Made by a program: the position numbers and the translations under genes. A DNA stretch of 64,000 nt, taken from contig NZ_BCZE01000037.1 of assembly GCF_001598555.1 (NCBI RefSeq), positions 1 to 64,000 on the forward strand, written 5' to 3'. Below are positions 1 to 7,665 of this stretch, in pieces. Position 1 is the first letter of the stretch, and each line of letters opens with the position of its first letter. The notes beneath the pieces were generated by a model. It saw only the letters and a list, made by a program, of their open reading frames with translations, was not told the DNA's origin and searched no databases. Source of the DNA: Novosphingobium rosa NBRC 15208 (GTDB taxonomy: Bacteria > Pseudomonadota > Alphaproteobacteria > Sphingomonadales > Sphingomonadaceae).

Positions 1-134
1 GAGCCGGTGACGACGATATCGGCGGGCTGGCTGGCGGCGTCGGGCGCGGCGGCGTCCTGCTGCGCGAAAGCGGGTGTGGCGCTCAGCGTCAGCGCCAGAC
101 AGGCGCAGCTGTGCAGCAATGTGGTTCTGGTCAT
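1..134 (-). CDS. TonB-dependent receptor, N-terminal fragment
   Basis: Only the first 44 codons lie in the window; the gene runs off the left edge. Translating the minus strand from an ATG at 134 gives a classical signal peptide (Leu/Ala-rich core, cleavage after a TPAFA-type site), then an Ala/Asp-rich stretch and DIVVTG, the TonB-box-like motif that begins the plug domain of sphingomonad TonB-dependent receptors. The product would be an outer-membrane importer; the substrate cannot be read from this fragment. The gene is transcribed away from an AT-rich intergenic region, and the next gene (Rrf2) lies on the same strand but 470 bp upstream. Confidence 0.8.
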   Translation of the reverse strand, partial: MTRTTLLHSCACLALTLSATPAFAQQDAAAPDAASQPADIVVTG

Positions 135-607
135 TGAATGTATTCCCCCCTGTGTGGCTTCGCAACTGGATCAGACACGGCGTCGGTTCATGCTGCGGCG
201 GGCCGGTGGCGCGATGCATCTCGTCTTTTTCCTGCCGGCGCGCGGCTTTCGGATGGAAAGCCTGAGCCGGGCAGGTCAGCCCTGACGAAGCGTCGCGATC
301 AGCCTGCTTTGGCATGATCGTGTGGGTACGAAATCCGGCTCCCTTACCGGTCCTGGTTCGCCTTTGATCGGCAGTGGTTTTGTCACATTACTGTCATGGA
401 AAATGAGAGTTAAGTCAAGTCCATTGCAAGACGAAAGATAGATTGGTATTGTAAATTATTAAAACATACAATTATTACAGCTGTATGAAATCCAATACCT
501 GTCGTGAATGGTATTGTTTTTGCAGGCGAAAGCGACCCTTGTGGAGGGGCGCCGGCCTGCAGGCGCGCTCGTGCGCAAGGATGGGCGGTTCTTCCCTTAT
601 CGATCGA
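135..607. promoter_or_regulatory. AT-rich intergenic region upstream of the TonB receptor
   Basis: No credible gene here. Bases 410-520 are much more AT-rich than their surroundings and carry three copies of a GGTATTG word: 445-451 (+), 493-499 (as CAATACC) and 510-516 (+). The last two form an inverted repeat with a 10-base spacer. This is a plausible promoter/operator block for the receptor starting at 134; the binding protein is unknown. Confidence 0.4.
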
Positions 608-1045
608 TTATGACAGGGGCGCTGCCTTGCAATGCGCATCGAACTGCTGCGCCAACTGGGCCAGCGTGACCGCGCCGAGCCGGGCGATCAGCAGCGCCTG
701 CGCGTCCTGCAGCGCATCCTCCAGCGCGTCATTGACCGCTTTCTCCACCGCGCAATCGGGGTTCTTGTGCTCATGGCCGATGGCGAAGATGCGCGGGCCG
801 CCGACCGCGCGATGCACATCGAGCAGCGACACCTTGCCCAGATCCGCGCAGAGCGCCCAGCCGCCGCCATGGCCCTTTTCGGAACGGACATAGCCCGCCT
901 CGCGCAGCCCGGCCATGGTCCGCCGGATCACGACCGGATTGGTGCCCAGCATCCGCGCGATCGCCTCGGAGGTCATGGGGCCGTCATGGCGCGCCATATG
1001 CAGCAGCACATGGAGCATGCGGGAAAGGCGGCTGTCATTGCGCAC
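608..1045 (-). CDS. Rrf2 family transcriptional regulator
   Basis: A 145-residue protein with the Rrf2 winged-helix fold. The N-terminal helix-turn-helix (residues about 10-60) includes SEAIARML and PVVIRRTMAGLREAGYV, followed by the wing SEKGHGGGWAL, the usual Rrf2 pattern. The three closely spaced cysteines that bind the [2Fe-2S] cluster in IscR and NsrR are absent; the few cysteines present (LCAD, PDCAV, AHCKA) are scattered. It therefore looks like the cluster-free YwnA-type branch rather than an Fe-S or NO sensor. It is divergent from the methyltransferase 87 bp away, so it probably controls that gene and itself from the shared region. Confidence 0.85.
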   Translation of the reverse strand: MRNDSRLSRMLHVLLHMARHDGPMTSEAIARMLGTNPVVIRRTMAGLREAGYVRSEKGHGGGWALCADLGKVSLLDVHRAVGGPRIFAIGHEHKNPDCAVEKAVNDALEDALQDAQALLIARLGAVTLAQLAQQFDAHCKAAPLS

Positions 1046-1132
1046 GGTTCATCCTTGTCCGGCATGGCGCGGATTGGCAAGGGTGCTCAATCACGATACC
1101 TATAAAGTTACATGATTCGCGAAAGGCATGCC

Positions 1133-1912
1133 ATGCACGAGTTCGAGAACCCCGATCATTGGGATACCGCTGCCCTTCATTACGAAAAGACGGCCCATCC
1201 TTTCACCAGCCTCTATGCGCAAACCGCGCTGGCGCGCGTGCCGCTGCGGCCCGGCAGCCGTGTTCTCGACGTGGCGGCGGGCACGGGGGCCCTGTCTCTG
1301 GCCGCCGCGCGGAGCGGGGCTCAGGTGCTGGCGACCGACTTTTCGCCCGGCATGGTGGCGCGCATCGCCGCGGCCGGTCTGCCCAATGTCGAGGCGCGGG
1401 TGATGGACGGGCAGGCGCTCGATCTGCCCGATGCCTCTTTCGACGCCAGCTTTTCGATCTTCGGCGTCATCATGTTTCCCGACTGGCGCAAGGGGCTGGC
1501 GGAGATGGCGCGTGTCACGCGTGCCGGTGGTTATGGCGTGGTCGCCACATGGCAGGACCGGGGCGCGGCGACCTTCCTGCTGCTGGGGCAGGTGCGGCGC
1601 AAGCTCTTCCCCGAGCGTGAGGCCATGACCATGCCCGAGGCGGTGCAGGCGCTGAGCAAGCCGGAGGATTTCGCCCTTGAACTGCTGGCGGCGGGCTTTG
1701 GCGATTCCCACATCGAAGCGGTCACCCATGATTACGCTCTGGAGGTTGCCGCGCTGGCCGAGCCCGACACGCTCTTCGGCATGTCCCCGGACTGGGCCAG
1801 CCTGAGCGAGGCCGAAAAGGCCGACGTGGTGGCCGAAGTCCGGCGCATGGCCGGTGATCGGGCGGTGCTGCCCATTCCCTCGACAGCGCTGATCGCTGTC
1901 GCGCGGCGCTAA
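1133..1912 (+). CDS. class I SAM-dependent methyltransferase
   Basis: A Rossmann-fold methyltransferase of about 259 residues. Motif I is VLDVAAGTGALSL, followed by an acidic strand end (ATDFSP) and a VMDGQALDLPDASFD segment typical of the UbiE/Methyltransf_11 group. The substrate is unknown. An upstream in-frame ATG at 1112 exists, but GAAAGG sits 6 nt before the ATG at 1133, so the shorter form (starting MHEFENPDHW) is preferred. It is divergent from the Rrf2 regulator; this pairing suggests an inducible stress or detoxification function, which is inference. Confidence 0.8.
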   Translation: MHEFENPDHWDTAALHYEKTAHPFTSLYAQTALARVPLRPGSRVLDVAAGTGALSLAAARSGAQVLATDFSPGMVARIAAAGLPNVEARVMDGQALDLPDASFDASFSIFGVIMFPDWRKGLAEMARVTRAGGYGVVATWQDRGAATFLLLGQVRRKLFPEREAMTMPEAVQALSKPEDFALELLAAGFGDSHIEAVTHDYALEVAALAEPDTLFGMSPDWASLSEAEKADVVAEVRRMAGDRAVLPIPSTALIAVARR

Positions 1913-1963
1913 GGTCGCGCGCCCGGGCTTCGATCCTGGCGGGCGGTTTGCTATGGGCCTGCC

Positions 1964-2815
1964 ATGAACCTTTCGAATCCTCTGCATGAGCCCGATTTCG
2001 TCGTTGTCGATGTGGAAACCGCCTGCGCGCGGGTCAGCAGCATCTGCCAGATCGGCATTGTCGGCTTCCGGGATGGGAGGGAGGTTTTCTCCTATGAAAC
2101 GCTGGTCGATCCGCGCGACGAGTTCTCCGCCTTCAACATCGGCATCCACGGCATCACGCCCCGGCATGTGGCGGGGCAGCCCGGCTTCGCCGACATCCAC
2201 GCCATCGTGGAGCGCCATCTGCGCGGGCGGATCACCGTGGCCCATTCCTGGTTCGACAAGGGCGCTCTGGCCGCTGCCTGCCGGGTGAGCGACTGCCCCG
2301 AGATCGCCACCGCGTGGCTCGACAGCGTGCGGGTGGCCAAGCACGCCTGGCCTCAGTTGGAGAATCACAAGCTCAACCGGCTGGCCGCCTTTCTGGGGAT
2401 CGAGCACCGCCATCACGATGCGCTGAGCGATGCGCGCGCGGCAGGCATGGTGATCGTCAAGGCCATCGAGCATACCGGCATTGACCTCAAAGGCTGGATG
2501 GCCAAGCCCGACCGCAAGAAGGCCCAGCCTCCCGCCGCCGCTCTGGAGGGCCCGCTGAAAGGCCAGCGCATCGCTCTGCTGGGCGAACCGCGCGACGGGC
2601 CGCTGGCCCAACATCTGGCGGGCGCGGGCGGGCGGATTGTCGCTTCGGTCGGCTCGACCACCAGCATGCTGGTGGTGGCCACCAAGCAGCCTTACGGGCG
2701 CTGGGCCGAAACCAGCGAGCCCTATCGCAAGGCTGTCGCGCTGCGCGGGGCAGGCAGGCCTATCGAGATCATCACCGAAAAGGATCTGCGCGCCCGGTTG
2801 CAGCGCGGCGGCTAG
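1964..2815 (+). CDS. DEDDh 3'-5' exonuclease fused to a BRCT domain
   Basis: A 283-residue protein. The N-terminal DnaQ-like exonuclease (about 10-165) shows ExoI as FVVVDVETA, the middle acidic motif as HSWFDKGAL and ExoIII as HHDALSDARAAG, so the DEDDh residues are present. After a Lys/Pro-rich linker the C-terminal part (about 195-283) has BRCT-like features (LKGQRIALLG, AGGRIVASVGSTTSMLVVA). Such DnaQ-BRCT proteins are usually annotated as DNA polymerase III epsilon-like exonucleases with a role in DNA repair. Its TAG stop overlaps that of the convergent FMN reductase (shared CTAG at 2812-2815). Confidence 0.85.
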   Translation: MNLSNPLHEPDFVVVDVETACARVSSICQIGIVGFRDGREVFSYETLVDPRDEFSAFNIGIHGITPRHVAGQPGFADIHAIVERHLRGRITVAHSWFDKGALAAACRVSDCPEIATAWLDSVRVAKHAWPQLENHKLNRLAAFLGIEHRHHDALSDARAAGMVIVKAIEHTGIDLKGWMAKPDRKKAQPPAAALEGPLKGQRIALLGEPRDGPLAQHLAGAGGRIVASVGSTTSMLVVATKQPYGRWAETSEPYRKAVALRGAGRPIEIITEKDLRARLQRGG

Positions 2816-3345
2816 ATCGGCGCGGAGGCGTGCCGCGCCAGATCGGAGAGGAAGCGCCGGATCTGCGTGGCATGATCGGGATGGCGCAGGGTTTCGTCAA
2901 TCTCTTCGGGCGTCATGTTGACCAGTTTGAAGCGCAGGAAAATCCCCTCGCTGAAGCGGTCTGACACGGTGGAGAGCACAAGGCGCAACTGGGCCAGCAT
3001 GTCATCCCCGCGATACGAGGCATGGGCCAGCGCGATCGGCTTGCCCACGATCTCCTGCCGTGAGACCAGCCAGTCGATGGCGTTCTTCAGCCCGCCCGGC
3101 AGGGCCCTGACATACTCCGGGCTGGCGATGATCAGCGCCTGATGCGCCGCGATCAGATCGGCAAAGCGCCGCACCGGGGCGGGCAGGGCATCACCCTCCA
3201 GATCCGGCGTGAAGACGGGCAATGCGGCCACGTCGCTGAACACCGTGATCTCATGCTCGCCCGCGGCGCTGGCGGCGATGGAGCGCAGCATGGCAGTGTT
3301 AGTCGAGGCCAGACGTCCACTGCCGGACAGGGCGAGAATCTTCAT
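2812..3345 (-). CDS. NADPH-dependent FMN reductase / quinone-azo reductase
   Basis: A 177-residue flavodoxin-fold oxidoreductase. It begins MKILALSGSGR, the FMN-phosphate loop, and has the family signature SPEYVRALPGGLKNAIDWL around residue 80-100. Proteins of this kind (ChrR/ArsH/azoreductase-like) transfer two electrons from NAD(P)H to quinones, azo dyes or metals. The ATG at 3345 is chosen because the open frame upstream lacks family similarity. It is divergent from the MarR-GNAT fusion, with a near-perfect palindrome between them, so it is the probable target of that regulator. Confidence 0.85.
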   Translation of the reverse strand: MKILALSGSGRLASTNTAMLRSIAASAAGEHEITVFSDVAALPVFTPDLEGDALPAPVRRFADLIAAHQALIIASPEYVRALPGGLKNAIDWLVSRQEIVGKPIALAHASYRGDDMLAQLRLVLSTVSDRFSEGIFLRFKLVNMTPEEIDETLRHPDHATQIRRFLSDLARHASAPI

Positions 3346-3435
3346 GACATGCCACCACAGGATCGGAAAAATCGGGTCTTTCCATCTGTTAGCGCGGATC
3401 GATGCGCTGGGCCATGGACAGACATCATAGCTGGA

Positions 3436-3453
3436 TATATACCATGATATATA
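3436..3453. promoter_or_regulatory. 18-bp palindrome, probable MarR operator
   Basis: TATATACCATGATATATA is an inverted repeat with two mismatched pairs, in the 120-bp region between the divergent FMN reductase and MarR-GNAT genes. Its position 16 bp before the regulator start fits autorepression. Confidence 0.6.
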
Positions 3454-3468
3454 GATTCGGAGCGTATG

Positions 3469-4437
3469 ATGGCAGACGTGTTGAAAGACGCAGATGTATT
3501 GAAGGATTATGGCGACCTGTTCCTCGGCAGCCGCCTCAAAAGGCTGGCGGAAAGGCTTCAGGCCGATGCCGCGCGGATCATCCGCGAGGCGGGGCTGCCC
3601 ATCCAGCCCGCGCAATTCCCCATGCTGGCCGCGATCCATCGCTATGGCCCGCTGACCGTCGGCAAGGCGGCGGAGGTGCTGGGCATCAGCCAGCCGGTGG
3701 TCACCCGCACGCTGGGCGGGCTGATGGAGATGGGCCTGCTCGACACCACGCGGGATGGCGCAGACCAGCGCCAGAAGACCATCCGCTTCACCAGCGCCGG
3801 GCAGGCGATGATGGCGCAGGGCACGGTCAGCGTCTGGCCGCGCGTCGATGCGGCGGTCAAGGTGCTGTGCGCGGGGCTGGAAGGCCCCTTCCTCGACCAG
3901 ATCGGCCAGATGGAGGCCGCGCTGGACCGGCAGTCGCTGGAAAGCCGGGTGCTGTCGCAGCCGCCCGCGCTCACCATCCGCCCCTACGCCGACGATCTGG
4001 CCGAGGCCTTCTATCGCATCAACGCCGAATGGGTGCAGGCCATGTTCACGCTGGAGGAGAACGATATCCAGATCCTCACCCGCCCGCGTGAACTGATCCT
4101 CGACCGGGGCGGAGAGATCCTTTTCGTCGAAACGCCCGATGCCGGTGTGGTGGGCACCTGCGCGCTGATCCGCATGGAGGAGGGCGTGTTCGAACTCACC
4201 AAGATGGGGGTGAGCGCGGCGGCGCGCGGGCGCAAGGCGGGCGAATTCCTGCTGGCCGCCACGCTGGACCGGGCCCGCGCCATGGGGATCGAGACGCTTT
4301 ATCTGCTGACCAACCGCACATGCGAAGCGGCGATCCATCTCTATGAAAAGCTGGGCTTCGTCCATTCCGAGGCGATCATGGAGCGTTACGGCGCACGCTA
4401 TGAGCGCTGCAATGTGGCGATGCTCTACCGCTGGTAG
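3469..4437 (+). CDS. MarR regulator fused to GNAT acetyltransferase
   Basis: A two-domain protein of about 322 residues. Residues 15-140 are a MarR winged helix (PAQFPMLAAIHRYGPLTVGKAAEVLGISQPVVTRTL read in consecutive pieces, and DQRQKTIRFT in the wing). Residues 165-322 are a GNAT fold with an acetyl-CoA region (GVSAAARGRKAGEFLL) and the C-terminal LYEKLGF motif. The fusion is a known bacterial architecture in which DNA binding and acetyl transfer sit on one chain. GGAG at 3459-3462 fits the second ATG (3469) better than the first (3466). The divergent FMN reductase is the likely partner. Confidence 0.88.
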   Translation: MADVLKDADVLKDYGDLFLGSRLKRLAERLQADAARIIREAGLPIQPAQFPMLAAIHRYGPLTVGKAAEVLGISQPVVTRTLGGLMEMGLLDTTRDGADQRQKTIRFTSAGQAMMAQGTVSVWPRVDAAVKVLCAGLEGPFLDQIGQMEAALDRQSLESRVLSQPPALTIRPYADDLAEAFYRINAEWVQAMFTLEENDIQILTRPRELILDRGGEILFVETPDAGVVGTCALIRMEEGVFELTKMGVSAAARGRKAGEFLLAATLDRARAMGIETLYLLTNRTCEAAIHLYEKLGFVHSEAIMERYGARYERCNVAMLYRW

Positions 4438-4523
4438 GGCGTGCCCGGCGCATAGGCTCTTCCGCTTGCCGGGCCTTGATCCTAAGGAGGTCAGGCCCCG
4501 GCGTGCGGTGAAGAGGAGTAAGC

Positions 4524-6287
4524 TTGCGCATGCGATTGGCCAGACTGCCCAGACATCATCGCCTGCGGCAGGGCATCATCGCGGTGCGGCGCTGGCTGCG
4601 CGCCAGCGAAGCGGCCTTCATCGTGCTGGCGGCGGCGGTGGGCGTTCTGGCGGGGCTTTCCACGCTGATCCAGAGCTGGCTGGCCCATGGCCTGCAGCAT
4701 CTTTTCTATGGCGTGACCATCAACCGGTTGAGCGCGCTGGCCTCGATCCGCCATCCCTGGAGGCTGCTGGCCCTGCCTTTGGGGGCTTTGGCGCTGATCG
4801 GCCTTAACCGCTGGCTGGCCTTGCGCGGGCGCACGCCGGTCGACGTGGTGGAGGCTAATGCGCTGCATGGCGGGCGCATCGCCATGTTCGACAATCTGGT
4901 GATCGGCGCCCAGACCGTCATTTCCAACGGCTGCGGCGCTTCGGTGGGGCTGGAGGCGGCCTATGCGCAATTGGGCGGGGGCCTTGCCTCATGGCTGGGG
5001 CAGAAGGTGCATCTGCGCCGCGCCGATCTGCGCACGCTGGTGGGGGCGGGAGCGGGAGCGGGGGTGGGCGCGGCCTTTGGAGCGCCGCTGGCCGGGGCCT
5101 TTTATGCCTTCGAGATCGTGATCGGCACCTATGGCACGGCGGCGGTGGCGCCGGTGATCACCGCCTCGCTGGTGGCCGCCGCGATCATGCGCGCGCTGGG
5201 CCCCGAGCCGTGGTTGATGGCGACCACGGCGGTGCGCATGATCACTCTGGGGGACTATGTCGCCTATGCGCTGCTGGGCCTCCTCTGCGCGGGGCTGGGG
5301 ATTGCTGTGATGCGCCTCGTCACCGCCGCCGAGCGGGTGATGCAGGCGATAACACGCTCCAGCTCGTGGCGACCGCTGGCCGGGGCGCTGCTGCTGATGC
5401 CGATTGCCTGGGTCTCGCCTCAGGCGCTGTCGGCGGGGCATGGGGCGTTGCATCTCGATCTGGCGCTGAAGCCGCCGATCGCCTTTCTGCTGGGCGTGCT
5501 GGCGCTGAAGGTGGCGGCGTCTGTGGTGTCCCTGGCCAGCGGTTTTCGCGGGGGGCTGTTCTTTGCCTCGCTGTTTCTCGGCTCGCTGGCGGGGCAGGCC
5601 TTTGGCGAGGTGGCCAATCTCTGGGGCTTCGGCATCGATCCCAACGATGCCGCGCTGGTGGGCATGGCGGCGCTCAGCGTCTCCATCGTGGGCGGATCGA
5701 TGACGCTGGCCCTGCTGATGCTGGAGATCACCCATGATTTCGCGCTGATGGGCGTGGTGCTGACCGCCGCTCTGGTCTCCAGCGCGATCACGCGGGAGGC
5801 TTTCGGCTATTCCTTCTCGACATGGCGGCTGCATGTGCGCGGCTCGGACATCCGTTCCCCGCGTGACATCGGCTGGCTGACCACGCTGACCGCCGGGCGG
5901 ATGATGCGCCGTGACTGGACCGCGGTGCAGGCCGGGACCAGCGTGGGCGTGTTTCGCCAGACGGTGCCTCCAGGGTCGGTCAGCAAGGTGGTTCTGGTGG
6001 ATGAAAGCGGCCATTATGGCGGGATCATCCCGATGGCGGCAGCCCATGCCGCCACGCTGGACCCCGACCTGCCCATCGAGACGGTGGCGCGGCTGCAAGA
6101 CAAGGTGCTGATGCCGGCCATGGGCATTCGCGCCATTCTCGACGCGCTGGACGAGGCAGGGGCCGATGAGCTGGCGGTGGTCAATGCCGAAGGCCAAGTG
6201 GTGGGCGTGCTGAGCGAAAAGCATGCCCGCCGCCGCTATCTGGAGGAGATCGAGGCTGACCAGAAGCGCATGTTCGGTGAAATGTAG
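4524..6287 (+). CDS. CLC-family chloride channel/transporter with CBS domains
   Basis: A 587-residue membrane protein with about ten hydrophobic segments and a C-terminal CBS pair (from about residue 460; ends with AVVNAEGQVVGVLSE). It retains the gating glutamate (E144 in GASVGLEAAY), the AFGAPLAGAFYAFE helix and the SGFRGGLFFASLFLG segment of CLC proteins. The usual GSGIP selectivity stretch is replaced by EANALHGGR, a variant I recall in other bacterial CLCs. The start is either TTG at 4524 (5 nt after AGGAG) or ATG at 4530. It stands alone in its transcription unit. Confidence 0.88.
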   Translation: MRMRLARLPRHHRLRQGIIAVRRWLRASEAAFIVLAAAVGVLAGLSTLIQSWLAHGLQHLFYGVTINRLSALASIRHPWRLLALPLGALALIGLNRWLALRGRTPVDVVEANALHGGRIAMFDNLVIGAQTVISNGCGASVGLEAAYAQLGGGLASWLGQKVHLRRADLRTLVGAGAGAGVGAAFGAPLAGAFYAFEIVIGTYGTAAVAPVITASLVAAAIMRALGPEPWLMATTAVRMITLGDYVAYALLGLLCAGLGIAVMRLVTAAERVMQAITRSSSWRPLAGALLLMPIAWVSPQALSAGHGALHLDLALKPPIAFLLGVLALKVAASVVSLASGFRGGLFFASLFLGSLAGQAFGEVANLWGFGIDPNDAALVGMAALSVSIVGGSMTLALLMLEITHDFALMGVVLTAALVSSAITREAFGYSFSTWRLHVRGSDIRSPRDIGWLTTLTAGRMMRRDWTAVQAGTSVGVFRQTVPPGSVSKVVLVDESGHYGGIIPMAAAHAATLDPDLPIETVARLQDKVLMPAMGIRAILDALDEAGADELAVVNAEGQVVGVLSEKHARRRYLEEIEADQKRMFGEM

Positions 6288-6318
6288 GGGAGAGGATCGA
6301 GGACTATGCGACCTTGAT

Positions 6319-6342
6319 GACGATGGTGTTAACCCTATCGTC
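6319..6342. promoter_or_regulatory. 24-bp imperfect palindrome upstream of GntR gene
   Basis: The outer arms GACGAT/ATCGTC and the centre GTTAAC are exactly symmetric, with two mismatched pairs between them. It lies 70 bp before the FCD-type GntR gene and is a plausible operator. No T-run follows, so a terminator for the CLC gene is less likely. Confidence 0.4.
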
Positions 6343-6380
6343 ACCGCTATAGGGAAGATGGATGATACGCCGGGCCTGGT

Positions 6381-6404
6381 TCGATAACAGGGCTCGATAA
6401 CAGG
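6381..6404. repeat. tandem 11-mer repeat before GntR gene
   Basis: TCGATAACAGG occurs at 6381-6391 and again at 6394-6404 (13-bp period), ending 8 bp before the GntR start codon. It may be a regulatory direct repeat or a simple duplication. Confidence 0.5.
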
Positions 6405-6412
6405 ACACACGC

Positions 6413-7201
6413 ATGACCCAGCGCCATGACCTTGATGATGACGATGAGGCGCTGGAGAATGACGGGGCGGGCGAGGATGCCGGTGAGGCCGTGGCCGGGC
6501 AGGGCCGGGCTGGCCGCAATCTGACGCAGAGCATGCTCGATGCGCTGGGCCGCTCCATCGTGACGGGCGAGTTCAGCCACAAATCCTTCCCTACCGAGAA
6601 CGATCTGGCGCACAGCTATGGCGTCAGCCGCTCGGTCACGCGGGAGGCCACCAAGATGCTGAGCGCCAAGGGCCTGCTCACGGCCCGCCCGCGTCAGGGC
6701 ACCAGCATCCAGCCGGAAACCTCGTGGAACCTGTTCGACCCTGATGTGCTGCGCTGGCTGCTGGAGCGCGCCTTCTCGCTGGAGCTGCTGGCCCATTTCA
6801 CCCAGTTGCGCGTCGCCATCGAGCCAATGGCGGCGGAGCTGGCCGCGCGCAACGCCTCGGGCGAGGGACTGGCGCTGATCGAGGCCGCCTACCGCCGCAT
6901 GGAAGCCGCCGAGCGCGGTGAGGAGGACGGCCTGCTGGCCGATATCGCCTTCCATGTCTCCATTCTGGAAGCCTCGAACAATCCCTTTTACGCGCAGTTC
7001 CGCGATGTGGTGGGCACGGCGTTGAAAAAGTCGATCGTCTTCACCAACCGCTTCGCCGGGCGGCAGGCCAGCCTTCCGGCGCATAAGGCGGTGATGGACG
7101 CCATCAAGGCGGGCGACACCGCCAACGCCCATGCCGCCATGGCGATGATCGTGCATGAGGTGATGCAGCTGATCGATCAGGCGCGGCGCGACGAGGGCTG
7201 A
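6413..7201 (+). CDS. GntR-family regulator with FCD domain
   Basis: A 262-residue regulator. After an acidic, low-complexity N-terminus (DDDDEALENDG) come the winged helix (residues 35-105: FPTENDLAHSYGVSRSVTREATKML, read in two pieces) and an all-helical FCD ligand domain with the metal-binding pattern D-x3-H (DIAFHVSIL) and later His residues (PAHKAVM). FCD regulators sense small organic acids or sugar acids. It heads the catabolic region, so the MFS importer and porin downstream are plausible targets. Strand and spacing separate it from the minus-strand catabolic operon. Confidence 0.88.
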   Translation: MTQRHDLDDDDEALENDGAGEDAGEAVAGQGRAGRNLTQSMLDALGRSIVTGEFSHKSFPTENDLAHSYGVSRSVTREATKMLSAKGLLTARPRQGTSIQPETSWNLFDPDVLRWLLERAFSLELLAHFTQLRVAIEPMAAELAARNASGEGLALIEAAYRRMEAAERGEEDGLLADIAFHVSILEASNNPFYAQFRDVVGTALKKSIVFTNRFAGRQASLPAHKAVMDAIKAGDTANAHAAMAMIVHEVMQLIDQARRDEG

Positions 7202-7207
7202 GGCAAG

Positions 7208-7229
7208 ATGCCTATGAATGCATGGGTAT
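7208..7229. promoter_or_regulatory. imperfect palindrome after GntR gene
   Basis: A 22-bp sequence with 8 of 11 symmetric pairs (arms ATGCC/GGTAT) lies between the GntR stop and the small exported protein gene. It may be an operator; the evidence is symmetry only. Confidence 0.25.
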
Positions 7230-7332
7230 CATCTGATGAAAAGGGAATGAACAACGCGACCAGCCGAAGAGTAAACCTATGGAAGATAATCCATTCCATG
7301 GTAAGGGCTGCTTGAAACGTGATGGAGAAAGC

Positions 7333-7659
7333 ATGTTCGCCCTGACACTACTCATCGCGGCCCAGGCCGGGCCTTCTCTTGCTCCACCCGGCGGTGGGCA
7401 CGCTTTCAAGGTCTTTGGTATTGGCGCGACCAGCTGCGCCTCGGCCTATGGCAATCGTAACGCCGAAGCCATGTCCGAGGCCTGGGTGCTGGGCTATTTC
7501 ACGGCGCTCAACACGCGCAGCGACCCGGGCGTGGGCCAGAGCGTGAATGCCGAGGGCATGCTGGCCGCGGTCAGGCAGGCCTGCGGGCAGCAGCCCTCCG
7601 CCTCGCTGGATGCGACGGCCCATGGCGTCTACACCTTCATGCAGAGTCTGGGCCGGTAG
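7333..7659 (+). CDS. small exported protein, Rap1a/HdeA-like
   Basis: A 108-residue protein starting at 7333, where GGAGAAA precedes the ATG; an earlier in-frame ATG lacks this site. It has a short hydrophobic N-terminus (FALTLLIAAQAG) consistent with export. The rest has two cysteines (TSCAS and RQACGQ) likely to form a disulfide, a central EAWVLGYFTALN segment and a C-terminal helix. This pattern resembles small periplasmic proteins of the Rap1a/HdeA type, whose role is generally unknown. It ends 6 bp from the convergent MFS gene. Function not assigned. Confidence 0.6.
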   Translation: MFALTLLIAAQAGPSLAPPGGGHAFKVFGIGATSCASAYGNRNAEAMSEAWVLGYFTALNTRSDPGVGQSVNAEGMLAAVRQACGQQPSASLDATAHGVYTFMQSLGR

Positions 7660-7665
7660 AGCATC

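Noticed and set aside
1100..2614. 504-codon minus-strand frame across the methyltransferase and exonuclease genes
   Set aside because: It runs antisense through two genes with clear catalytic motifs, has low-complexity composition and no similarity to a known family.
3346..4365. N-terminal extension of the FMN reductase frame to 4365
   Set aside because: The upstream part is antisense to the MarR-GNAT gene and crosses its operator; flavodoxin similarity starts exactly at 3345.
4481..4510. A perfect Shine-Dalgarno-like TAAGGAGGT at 4482-4490
   Set aside because: No start codon with a usable reading frame follows; the nearest GTG opens a two-codon frame, and the CLC gene has its own AGGAG site at 4514-4518.
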